A DNA stretch of 64,000 nt from contig CM035227.1 of assembly GCA_020226215.1 (NCBI GenBank), positions 613,343 to 677,342 on the forward strand, read 5' to 3'. The notes beneath the pieces were generated by a model that saw nothing but the letters and a program-made list of their open reading frames with translations, was not told where the DNA came from and ran no database searches. The translations under genes were made by a program, and so were the position numbers. Shown one piece after another: positions 24,901 through 37,386 of this stretch (positions are counted from its first letter, which is position 1; each line of letters starts with the position of its first letter). Source of the stretch: Sindora glabra (taxonomy: Eukaryota > Streptophyta > Magnoliopsida > Fabales > Fabaceae).

Positions 24901-26256
24901 TACTTACCCTTTAAAAGAATTCTTCATCGAATTCTATAGATACATCAAATAATATTTGACTAAGACATTCTATTAATTTAAAAAGTTTGCATGCAAGGTT
25001 CATACTTAAACATTAAATCTTAAAATTTATGTGCAATCTATTCTTTTTCAATAATTGGATCATTTTCCTTGATTCTTTTAGCTTTTAACTCTTGATTTCT
25101 ACTTAATTAATATATTTGCTATCTCTTAAGCTACCTGAAACAATTCTATAAGCTTCTCATTATTTTCATTTTAATATTATCATCATAAACCTTATGTACT
25201 AAGCATTTCTTTGACATCTAATGATGAATAACTAGATCAAGAACCTTACGTGTATGAGAAATATTCATAACACTCCTTACTACACTCTTACAACCATTTT
25301 ACCGTTATCATCATTACAAAAGACTTAATTTTCATGCAGCACAAGTAGTTTTAGGTCTACATTGTAGAGGTTTAGTTTCTTGAGGTGTGATTCCTAAAAG
25401 AAATACTAACTCATTCCATTACTTATCCTAAAACCAAACTTGCATTTCTAGATTAAATATATGTTAACCAAATTAAGTATGTTTGCTTAGCTCTTTAAGT
25501 TATTAATGTATGCAAAATTATAGACGCAATAATCTAGTCATTTAAATACTAACAATGGGCATTATAGCTTATTCCTAGCCTAATGATAAATGTATCAAGT
25601 CTAGATATCAAATAGAAGGTGGATCATTTGTAATAATTTATTACAAGATATAATTACAATTGTTTATTTTCAAGTACAACTATCGTTGTAGTAAAAGGAA
25701 TGTTAGACCCTTCCTTTGGTCCTTTTGTTAAGTAACTTGATCATACAATATAGTTCTAGTGCATTCAAGACTAAGATACCCTTGAGAATCTACTTTCAAT
25801 AGTATTTATCTTACCTTTCACAAGTATTTACTCAATAGTATAAAAAAACTTAATTATATTTTTATAAATTATATTTACACAAATCTTAGCATAATTGCAT
25901 TCTACATTGCAAAGTATCATTAGGTTGTACACTTTTTACAACTCACATAATGTGTTGAATTATTTACAATTGTTGGTTATGTCTAATTTCATGCCCCAAT
26001 GAGGATATATATACACCAAGATGTACATTCATTAAATGTTACCAAGCATCAATTCATCTAGTAACATCATTATAAGCAATGACTATTAAGCATAAACATT
26101 TTAATCCTCTAACTTACCTAAACTTATTTCTTTAGAGAAGAGTTTACATAAAATTACAAGTTTTACCCTCTAAATTCTTGGGCTAAAATTTGTGTGAAAT
26201 TGGTCTTTAACTATAACTTATTATAGATAAAATTATCTTTTAAAACTAGGTTAAAT

Positions 26257-26259
<3 letters not shown>

Positions 26260-26318
<59 letters not shown>
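26260..26318. repeat. (TA)n(GA)n compound microsatellite
   Basis: About 30 bp of TA dinucleotides followed by about 28 bp of GA dinucleotides. Confidence 0.95.
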
Positions 26319-26320
<2 letters not shown>

Positions 26321-26689
26321 GTCACTTAAAAATTCTCATAGTTAACTTAACCAAACAAAGTTATACCATGGAACCATAGTCTAATTATAGCAATTTCAAT
26401 TTAGGTATACATATTTTCAACAATTTACAAAACAAGTATGTTGATTAACATATAAAATACATTTATAATAATTTCAAGGTAAGGGTAGATATTAGATATT
26501 AAAGAAAATAACATACATTTAACATATAATATACACTTATAATAATTTACAGTCACTCTTACCCCACATTGTGTCTTTTGTATAAAGGTCAGAGTGTCTT
26601 AGTATGTATCACTTCACTTATTAAGGACAGGAAATTGAATATTGAAATTATCCAAATTTATTTAGATAAAATTTCAAAGAGAATAAAAA

Positions 26690-27160
26690 AATAGGTAGGT
26701 AAAGGGCAATAAAAGTTGAAGCTTAAGGTAGGAGATCTTATCCTTGTAAAATTGATAACCAGAATACAAAAAGTGTAAGTGCTGAATACAAGAGATTACT
26801 TCATAAAGTATAAGGGTTTAATTCCAATTGTTGCTAAAGTAAGAAAGGTAATTTACAATATTCTTCTATCTAAGTGGCTAAAGATTCACCTAATTATTCA
26901 TGCTAGCAACCTAAAGCTATATCATCCATATGGTATAAATCTAACTTGCAATCAGCCCACCAAACCAGAAGTAAACCTCAAAAAATGAAAGTTCAAAATT
27001 GTAAAGGAGATTTTGGCAAAGTGTGTAGTGATTATTAGGAGGCATCTAAGAAGAGACTTTTTAATGAAATGGAAGGATTTGGTAGATAAAGAGATTAGTT
27101 AAGAGAAAGTGAAAAATTTGAAAAATTTCAAGTAGCAAATTCAAACCTTTCAAGTAGTAT
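26690..27160 (+). pseudogene. Ty3/gypsy integrase C-terminus and chromodomain-like remnant
   Basis: The + strand reads VGDLILVKL, then (after stops) IPIVAKVRKVIYNILLSKW, LKIHLIIHASNLKLYHP and NQPTKPEVNLKK. This is the characteristic C-terminal end of plant Ty3/gypsy integrases. Further on it reads HLRRDFLMKWKDLVDKEIS, resembling the chromodomain of chromovirus-type elements. Several stops interrupt it. It lies on the opposite strand to the pol fragment at 22.1-22.8 kb, so it belongs to a different or inverted element. Confidence 0.72.
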
Positions 27161-27531
27161 AATTTTTAAGGATATTAACTAACAAAGTGGGGAAAAATAT
27201 CATAAGTTAGCTTTATGAAGCAAATGATGAGGTAAATGATCTCTATTTAACATGAATTTTGGCAAATAAAATAAGCATGGAATAAAGGTCTTGTAGCCAA
27301 ATTTTGATACCAATTTGATTTATGTACTATTTTTTCTTATTTTCTCATTTTGGGCTTTATATATGTTTTTTTTTTATCAAAGTAGCTTGTTCAGTGTAAG
27401 TAATAATATATGGTTGTGATCCTTGGATTTTTATCTTTATATCAAAGTATTTTAGTGGTAAAATTCCATTTCAAGCTATAAGAAAAGGCTTTATGTCAAC
27501 TTAGACTAAGTATGCTTATTTTTTACATGTT

Positions 27532-28150
27532 GGGGGGGAATGTTGGCTTAGAATGCCCTTTAAAGAAGAGTGCATAGTAACCTTAATGATTACTTGGCAC
27601 TGGTATAGAGTCAAAGTATGCAACTTAATGCCTCCCCTTATATATTTTCGAACTATGTAATGGGGTATAACATAAATGAAAAAAAGTAACCCCACTTTAA
27701 TTTTTGATGTCTTGGATTTTACTTAATTTTTAATGCATTTACTTACGTTGCATATTTTACATCTTTGTGCTACATGCTTGTCTTTAATATGCTTTATACT
27801 ATATATTGTTTATTCATCACTATTACTTCTATTTGTTTTGGTTGTTTTGATTATTTATTTTTCATTGCACTTTTTAATATTTTGTTGCTCAATATACTTG
27901 TCCTTAGGTGTTTCAGAACTAATTCTTAGCTAACTTACTTTTTAGTGGTAGATAATAAGTGCTACATGAACTAGTAAGTGAAGTTGTTAGCTCATGATAC
28001 TAGAAAAAGAAAGAAGAAATGAAATAAGAGATATGGGAAAACAAATGTGTAAAGGAAGCTAATCAAATAACATAGAATTAACAAGAAAGATAGAAGATTT
28101 ATATGGAAAAATACTCATTATAAGCTTGATGCATGGCAAGGCATTATAAT
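27532..28150 (+). repeat. Probable polypurine tract and 3' LTR start of the + strand gypsy remnant
   Basis: Downstream of the chromodomain-like segment, a run of seven G (27,532-27,538) followed by aa leads directly into tgttggcttag at 27,541. This fits a polypurine tract followed by an LTR beginning TG. The right end of the LTR is not determined, so the end given is approximate. Confidence 0.4.
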
Positions 28151-28224
28151 AAATAAGGAATTAATAGATTATGTTATAATTAATTATTAAGCATTATTAT
28201 TTCATAATTCATGCATTATTTTTT

Positions 28225-31101
28225 GGGTAAAATATTCTCCCCTCCCTTAAGGTTTGTATTAAATACACTCATTTCCCTTTCTTTTTTATTTTTAACTTCC
28301 ATCCTTTCCTCCTTGTAGTTTCTTTCATTATACATTCCGTTCCCTTCCATTCATAATAATTTTCCATTAGTATTAACGGAAATATAAGTAAACATAGAGT
28401 AAAGCATGCCTTCCACAGTTTGATAACTATTTTACCCCTTAATCATATGTAAAATGGAAGTCTTTGGAATGAAGAATTAATTTGTTATAAAGTTAAATAA
28501 TTTAAAATGGTGCTTTAGATGGCTTTGCAAGTAAAATAATTTCTTTTATGTTAAGATGGCAGAAAATTTTTTAATTTTACAATATTTATTTATAATATTT
28601 TGAATATCACTAGGTATGATTATAAATTTAATGATAGTATATTTTAAAGTTCTAATTTTATTATATATTTTTGTAGATTCCAATTTGACTAAGATCAATG
28701 TAAATAAATTTTATCCTATCGTTTATTCATATATTATCAAATTAATAAAAATTATTAAATATTTATTGCTATTAATAAAAATAAAAAATTATTAATTATT
28801 ATTACTTATTTAATGATGTATCATATTCTTCTTTATTGATAATGAAAAAATTTACATTGACATTGAATTAGATTTAATCATTAATTTTATTAGTAAGTAT
28901 TTTAAAAAAATAAAATAATAATGAATAAATTATTGATAATTATTTTAAACATTTGAAATTAATACCATTATTTCAAGTATTAAATAATAATTAATTTTCT
29001 TACTTAATGATTAAGCTTAAATTATAAGAATTATTAATATTTATTGAATTTAGTTAAATAAATTTTAGATTTATAATAATTTATTTAAAATATTATATTA
29101 ATTACCCTACTTGTTAAGTGAACTCCAATTTTAAGAATAAAATATGAACTTTATGTTTATTAAGGAATATAATCTAGGATAAAATATTATCACTTCCATT
29201 GAGATTTACGTTAAACACACTTCTTTCATTGCATTTTCTTTAGACTCGACTTCCTCTAAAATAAATAGAATTAGATAGAGTTAAGTTATATTTTTATGGA
29301 TAAAATTGCTCTCAATTATCCATCTTTCTAAACTGCTTTTGTAGATTTGCAATGTCAAATAAGAAAAGTATATTCTGCATGAAGAACTCAATCAATACAA
29401 CAAAAGAGGAGATTCATAGTTTTCAATAAGATCACATCTTTAATTAAAGTAATGATCACCTAAAATTGATTATATATATATTTAAGAAGGATCTAAAAAT
29501 TTCTAGAAAGCAAAGCAAATAAATTGAGAATCAAACATAAAGAAACATTTGAAACTAAATTGGTAAAAAATTCTTCCAATGACCACGTGACAACCTTAAC
29601 AAAGAAATTTCAAACAACCTCGACTAAGTGACTCATGGCTTTGCATTTTAAGCAAATGTTGGCTCCTTATTCTTCACATTTTGAAAGCATTAGGGGTTGC
29701 CTTCATCCTCTCTATCTTTAAGCCAATATAGCATGTAAGTACGAGTGTACAAGGCATAAAGTTAGATAGGTTTAATTTGGAAAGCAAAGAAACATGGAAT
29801 TAATAATGGATAAAGAAAGAGCCAGTGAAAAAATTTTCTAGATGGGAAAGGGAGCTTGATAGTATAAAAGAATGGACAGAGAACAAAAGAAGAATTTTTT
29901 TAAAAAAAATAAGGAAATAAAAAAGAAAAGAATTGTGTGATGGACGTAATTTTATTTTTAAAAAAGAGGTTAAATTTAATATTATTAGTATAAAATATCT
30001 TATATTGTCAATAAATAAAAAATAATATATTATTCAAAAATAAATTTTAATGATTTTCATTAGCAATAAAAATATTTTAATAACTTTTATTAATGTGATA
30101 ACACTAAAATAAAAATAATATAAAACTAATTTATACAAACATGAAATCAAATTTGAATTCATAAAATTCGTATATAAATATATTGTTACTCCACGTAAGT
30201 TATATTACATAATAAACACAAAATTTATATTTTATTTTTAAAATTGGAGTTCACTTAATAAGTAGGATAATTAATATAGTATTTTAAATAAATTATTATA
30301 AATCTAATTTTTTTAACTAAATCCAATAAATATTAACAATTTTTATAATTTAAGTTTAATCATTAAGTAAGTAAATTAATTATTATTTAGTAGTTGAAAT
30401 AATGGTATTAATTTCAAATGTTTAAAATAATTATCATTAATTTGTTCATTATTATTTTCTTTTTTAAAATACTTGCTAATAAAATTAATGATTAAATCTA
30501 ATTCAATGTCAATGTACAATTTTTTCATTATCAATAAAGAAGAATATGATACATCATTAAATACGTAACAATAATTAATATTTTTTTTATTTTTATTAAT
30601 AATAATAAATATTCAATATTTTTATTAACATGATAATATATGAATAAATGATAGGATAAAATTTATTTATATTGATTTTAGTCAAATTTAAATCTACAAA
30701 AGTATATCATAAAATTAGAACTTTAAAATATACTACCATTAAATTTATAATCAAGCTATTGATATTTAAAATATTATCAATAAATATTGTAAGATTAAAA
30801 ATTTTTCTACCGTCTTAACGTAAAAGAAATTATTTTATTTGCAAAGCCATCTAAAGTGCCATTTTAAATTATTTAACTTTAAGAAATTAATTCTTCATTC
30901 CAAAGACTTCCATTTTACGTATGATCAAGGGATAAAATAGTCATCAAATTATGGAAGGCATGTTTTACTTAATGTTGACTTCTATTTCCATTAATATTAA
31001 CGGAAAATCATTGTGAAAGGAAGAGTATGTATAATAAAAGAAACGACAAGGAGGATGGAAGCCAAAAATGAAAAATGAAGGGAGGTGAAAGTATTTTATT
31101 C
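28225..31101. mobile_element. Fold-back element with about 0.9-kb inverted arms, probably Mutator-like (MULE)
   Basis: The left arm (28,225 to about 29,165) and right arm (about 30,200 to 31,101) are inverted copies of each other along most of their length. Landmarks pair: gatggctttgcaagtaaaat with attttatttgcaaagccatc, ttaagtgaactccaatttta with taaaattggagttcacttaa, and ggaatgaagaattaat with attaattcttcattcc. Both ends abut the same 9-bp sequence, ttatttttt (28,216-28,224 and 31,102-31,110). A 9-bp duplication with long inverted arms and GGGTAAAATA / GAATAAAATA termini fits a non-autonomous Mutator-like element. No transposase was found. Confidence 0.82.
29166..30195. other. Unpaired centre of the fold-back element
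   Basis: About 1 kb separates the arms. At 29,178 it begins with another variant of the element's own terminal sequence (ggataaaatattatcacttcc), suggesting a second, partial element end inside. The segment 29,560-29,770 is less AT-rich than its surroundings and could be captured host sequence, but no protein family was recognised on either strand. Confidence 0.45.
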
Positions 31102-31110
31102 TTATTTTTT

Positions 31111-33778
31111 TATTCACTCAAATGCAAATATTATATGTATTATAATATAATATAATTCAATATTTTTTTACTAAAAATATTTTGAATAATTTAAGAATTT
31201 AATTGAATTGAATTAATTAATTATATATATTATTTTTAGCGCTCATTATTTTATAATGCATATACTATCTCTTTTTTTAATTATTTACTCTATTATATTT
31301 TTGCTTTTTTGCTTTTTATGTTAACTTCTATTGTATTTTTAATTTAATTATATATTTTATTTTTATCTCTTATTATTTTACAATTTATGAATTACTTCTC
31401 TTATTTTATTACATATTTATCCTTTTTATGTTTAATTTTATTATTTATAGTTCAAATTTTAATTTCATTAAATACTATAAATAAGATAAAGACTTAATTT
31501 AATTGAATTACTTAATAGATATTCAAATTTTAAATATTATTACATTATTTATTTATTTTATTAAATTTTTATTTTTTTATATCCAGTCCTATTGTTTATC
31601 GCTCAAACACTAATCTTATTGACTAATATAAATATAATATAATATATTTTATTTTTATTATAATAATTTTTAAATAAGTTAAGATTTTAATATAAAAAGT
31701 ATCAAGTGAATTAATTAACTACACATTTTGTTTTTAAATAAAAATATTTAAAAATTAAAATTAAATTTATTTACTTAATTTTATCATTGTTTTTATATAA
31801 ATTTTTAAGTGTTAAATTTTTCCAATTAAACACACATCAATTACAATCTTGATATAACTTTTAATTTGATAATAATAAAAATAAATAATAATATATTATA
31901 TAAAATTAGGGCAATTTATTTCATTTTTTATTACTCCTAATCTTTTTTCTTATCAAGGGAAAATTTATAATGTAAGTGAAATTTTATCCTAGAACATGTA
32001 AATTTATAAGTGTTCTTTATCATACAAATTCTTTTCTTCTTTTTTTTATTTCTCTTCTTCACCATCTTTTCATGTAATCTAAACAAATTAATAATATAAT
32101 ACAATGATAATAATAATATTATATAATGACATAATAAATTAGATTATATTTATTTATCTGATATTATATATATTATATAATCAGGCAATTTAGATGGATT
32201 TTTATCTTTGAATGTACTTCATTTTTTTCTTTACCTTTTTTTTAACAAAAAAAATTATAAGAAGGAGAAATTTCACCAATTATTGAGCATGGCACTTATG
32301 GCATGTTAAAATTGCCAGTAGAGGCCTATTTAGATATTATTGCCAAGTCTAGTTAGATAGAAAGGCAGAGATTTGATTAGCCCTAAGTGTTAGAGGACCT
32401 CCTTAAAAAGGGTTGCTCACTAAATATAACAAATAGTATTATAGAAATTTAATTTTTTTTATTAAGAAAAGTCATAATGATCTTATCTGAATTTTCATAA
32501 CCAATTAAGTCGATCCATGTTAACTTCTCTATATCTTTTAATGTTAATCTATTGGATATCTTTTTCTCTTTTTAATTTTATTTTGATTATCCAACAAATT
32601 TAGAGCCTATGTAACATGTGTATTTTTATATTTTCTTATTATGATAGTTTTGTAACAATTTAAAGCTATTTGTTGAGTTCATGATTAAGTATTTTACTAT
32701 TTTTATACCTAATTAATATGAAATCTTTGCATTTTTGCTATTTTTCTTGATGGATTAGAGTGAAAATTTATATTTATATATTTATAATACATGTATATTT
32801 TCATCATTATTTATGTAAAATTTTGGATTTTTTTAATTTATAAGTGCTAATTTCTAACATTATTTTATTATAATAATTTTATTTTCCCTGACATTCATAA
32901 AGAATCACCTTTACTTCAAGAGTCTTTCTATCAATGCACCCACTATCATTAGTTGGAGAGCATTTAATTAGAGAAAGAGAGAAGAAAAATAGTAGGGAGT
33001 GAATTCAAACCCACTTCCTTTATACTTATCAATTGATAAGCATACCAACAAGTTACAAGATGCTAATCCATTGATATTGTGGATATATTAATGATATTAA
33101 TATAATTTAATTTTAAAATATATATGAATTAATTTAATTTATATATCTACTTATATTAATATTTTTTGCTAGGTTAATGATTAATTTTGTAAAATATTTC
33201 TTTTACGTTCATTTTATAACATAATATTTCATGTCAAACTATTTTGATTACATTTTATTATAAATTATATACTTTAATTGCAAACTAGTTCAGCTCTCAT
33301 ACAATGCAAAAGATTTTTTAATCAAAATTAATATATGTATATATATTAAATGTTTAAAAAATAAATATTACAAAAAAATTATTATAAAATTAATACAATT
33401 TATACAATTAAAAAATTATAATTAGAAACATAAAGATATACACATATTTAACTACATACATTACTTTCATTCCTTAAATTTTCTATAAAAATCTTCTATT
33501 CTATGAAAAATTTAATGTAAGATAGTAAAATCAATAATCAAATTAAAAAACTAAAGTATAAGAGATTAAATGTTAAATCCCATCAAATTTACATATTTTT
33601 AAATTAGTTTAAAAATATAATTATCATTCTTTTTATCAAAAAATACATTTTACATGAGTACTATAACAATTTATAATCTAGACATGTATAAATAATTCAT
33701 TAAGAATATACAAAATATTTAAATAAAAATAATTATTTTATATTACATAAATATTCTAAAGAGAAATAGTTTTAAATG
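31111..33778. other. Extremely AT-rich intergenic DNA
   Basis: Long runs of A and T with very few G or C. I see no gene, RNA gene or bounded mobile element. Confidence 0.6.
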
Positions 33779-34395
33779 TGGTGTATTTGAAACATCAATT
33801 AATAAGAATATTAGTAAAATTATAAAACTAATAATTTAAACTTCAATATAATGTAAAATATAATGAGAAATATATTGCATTAATTACCAAATATGGTTTA
33901 TTAGTAAATTGAGAAATTCTTTCATTAATTTAAAAGATAATAAAAATTAAATAATTGTAATATATTAAATTTAAAATGAAATAAATTAGTTTAACAAAAT
34001 ATGAAGATGACAAACATTCCATTAAATACTATTTGACATTTTTTTAGGTTTATTTTAGAATAGAACTCTGCAGGTAGAAAAATTTTAGAGGATGATATAG
34101 ATAGATAGATAAATAGATAGATTTGGTATGTTTGAAATGTCAATGAATGAAAATATTAGTGAATTTATAAAATTAATAATTTAAAGTTTAGTATAATTTA
34201 AAATGTTGTAATAAATTTATTGCAATAATTATTAAATATGATTTATTAATAAATTATAAAATATTTTTTATTTAATAGAAGATAGAAAATTACATAATTA
34301 CAATATATTGAATTTAGAAAAAAAGTAAATTAGTTTGACAAAATATGAAAATGATAGACATTCCATTAGATACTTTTTGACATTTTTTTTTTTGA
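33779..34395. repeat. Diverged tandem duplication, about 280-bp units
   Basis: Unit A starts near 33,779 and unit B near 34,125, about 346 bp apart. Shared landmarks in the same order include tttgaaa, aatattagt, aataatttaaa, tatggttta/tatgattta and gacattttttt, with many substitutions. A GATA-type microsatellite (about 34,097-34,120) separates the two units. Confidence 0.65.
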
Positions 34396-37386
34396 AGGTT
34401 GTTTTGGAAGAAAAATTTACATATGAAAGAGTTTTAGATGAAGATAGAGGTATGGATTTTAACTTAAAGGTTGCAAGACTAGTTAAAAAGAAATATTTAA
34501 ATTTAATTCATCATTAATATAAATCAATTTTGTTTTATCACTTATAAACATATTATTATATCAATAAAAGATTATTATTATTTTTACTATTATTAATTTT
34601 TTTAATTAATTTTATTATAATAATATGTCTTCTTTCTATTAATTTTAATATAAAACATTTGATGCATTCCATAATGCCATAAATGAAAGTAAAGGTTTTC
34701 GAACTTTAAAGGATATGATTAATCATGGAAGATCCAGATTAGTTAGAAGAGTTAATAGCAATTGGATTAGGGATAAGTTTCCTTTATTTTGCTAGATATT
34801 GCAAAGTTTGCATGCCAATTTTTAATATTATAACTTGTGCCTCTTGTTGAAGTGTTTGTTTCATGCTTAATCATGCCATCTTTGCACATTCCATTTGATG
34901 ACATGGATAACTATGATAATTCAACTAAATATGTAATTTAGTATATATTTGATGTAATAAATAAGTTTATAATTTATTAATTTAATCAATAAGTTAAAAG
35001 CTTAAATTATGGTACATTATTAAAAAAGTGGCACATCAATTCATCAGAATATAAAGGGTTATTATATTTGTTGAGAAAATAAAAATGGAAAGGAGAAACT
35101 TGAAGCAAAATATTTATGAAATAACTTTAAAAAATTCATAAATTACATATGTGGAATTGAGCCTTATTAGCCCTCATTAGGATTATAGTGCAACCCTTGT
35201 GAGAATTAGGGAATTGAAAATAAAAAACACCACTTTTAATTAGTGTGGAAAGGTTTCTTAGCAAAGATGACAAGGTGGTTGTATAGGAAGGAAAAGTGTA
35301 TGGACAACGTGGATTTTAGTTAAAAGGCGTCAAAAGCTTACACCATTAGAATAGGCTTTGCAATTAAGAAGAAAGGTAAGAACTGTCATAACTTAATAAT
35401 GGCATTATTTTAAACTTCTTGTGTTGATGCTAAAAGGGTGTAAGAAGTTAACATAGTCATGGATGTAATTTTAAGGCATAGGATTAGCCATGCCAAGTAA
35501 ACTATTTGGAAGATTACATAATGCAATCATTATAATTGCGAGAAGTTTATGCTTTTAATTCTTTTTGTATTTATTTTCTCATGACATGGGATAATTTTAG
35601 GATTTGTATAAGAGCTCCTTTTTGGCGGTTCCTTCAACATCATTGGTATGTTTGACTAGATATATTCTTTATCCAATTCTTTATTTACATACTGTTGTTA
35701 CACTATTATTGATTTCTTTTTTTTTCTAGTTATCTTTTATTACTTTTATGCATACCAGAGATTATATCTCTAATTGTAATTACAAGTTGGTTAATCAATT
35801 TAGTATTTCAGATTTAAGAAGAATGAATGGATAACCATTTTTGGTGGTGCAACATAAATTTGGAAACAAACTTTAGGTCAAACATTTGTGTTGTTTTTGT
35901 TTTAATAGATTTTATATTTGTCAAAATCAATGAAAATCCACTTTCTATTTAATTTAAGTTTTATTCAAAGAAGCATAAAATAATTTTAAGAAGAAAACAT
36001 AGCATTAATTTATAACCCTTTACTTTTTTCCTTCGTTGAGCTAAATATAGGAAGACATTTTCAAACAATTTTAAATAGATATTGTTTGTATGACATGAAG
36101 TAATGTATCCACATTTAAATGCAACAAGTGAAGATTGTGGACCATCCAGATCTATAGGTTTTAATCCTCTTTAAAGCATTCACATTGTCTATTATAACTA
36201 TTTCATATCCTATCATTAGTTCCATATATAGCTACTATTTAACTTATTGGCATTGTCATAAGTAGGATGATTTTGGTAAAGTTTGGAATCACAATTCATT
36301 AGCAAAGCTTATTGAAAAGGAAATAAACAACCACTACATTAATATGGTAAGATGGTGTTTTAGAAAAAATTAAGTTAATTTTAATCTTTTTTATCATTTT
36401 TGTGCTTGTGAACATAATTTGAAGCCATGATATTATTATATTGTTCTTGCCACCATAAACATGTCTTTTTTCATATTTTTACTTTTGAAAATTATGGAGC
36501 TTTCGATCATTGTAATTACCATGATGTTCATTATGGCATGTGGTAAGTCTAAATTATTATTTATAATTGCTACTGAAGTAATATTTAAAGTTTAAATGAA
36601 CTTGAACAGGAACTAATTTATAGATATAGGCTTTGTAAAGATTAATATCAATAATTAACTAACTCATAAATATTCATATTATTTTCTTTCATTCTAATAT
36701 GACAAAAATTTAAGTTTTTTTTTCTTATTTTATAACAAGTAATAAGCTATTTTATGATACTCAACAAAGAGATATTAAAGCCAAAGAGCTTGCATGATTT
36801 GCTTTTTTTCCTCTATTTTAATTTACCTAACTATAAACAAAGTATAAAAATAAAAATCTCATGATTTTTTCAATATTCTCATGTTAGCACCAACATATTA
36901 TACAAGTATATTGGCTTTATTGATATCTGGTGTCCATGTTCTTTGCCGTGCAAAGCCCAAATGAAACAATGTATTACTTAGTAAATAAGCATTCCTATTG
37001 AATCTTTCTTGCTATATCCTAACATAAAAGCTAATAGGTGTGGTATGCATGCTTTTCCTTATTATCAACATAAAGCAAACAACAAATAGCAAAATTCTTG
37101 CCTTGACTTTTGTAAATATATTCAACTTGATTTTCTTTCTTATTTGTACTTTTTTATAATGTGTATCCTTCATATATTTCATTAATTTTATGATTATCAC
37201 AAGATAAATTAGCTATCCATTTAAAAGATGATAATTCCATTTTTGTAGGTTTTGTAAACTTTTTGTGGCATTGTTAAGTTATACCTATATGAAGACATTC
37301 AGAAAGGTGAAGTTATAAAGCCAAATGCAGTATATGGCTTAGAAGGAGATTTAAGCATCTATTTAGCAACCTTGTGTGGCATCTAG
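34396..37386. other. AT-rich DNA with scattered exon-like coding remnants
   Basis: Short stretches have protein-like composition on the + strand: 34,397-34,517 (FTYERVLDEDRGMDFNLK), about 34,664-34,793 (FRTLKDMINHGRSRLVRR, ending in a stop) and about 37,289-37,384 (EDIQKGEVIKPNAVYGLE). They are not in one frame and I recognise no family. They may be exons of a decayed gene or a degraded transposon. Confidence 0.3.

Noticed and set aside
27733..27933. 66-codon hydrophobic frame
   Set aside because: The Leu/Ile/Phe-rich translation comes from T-rich sequence within the probable LTR.
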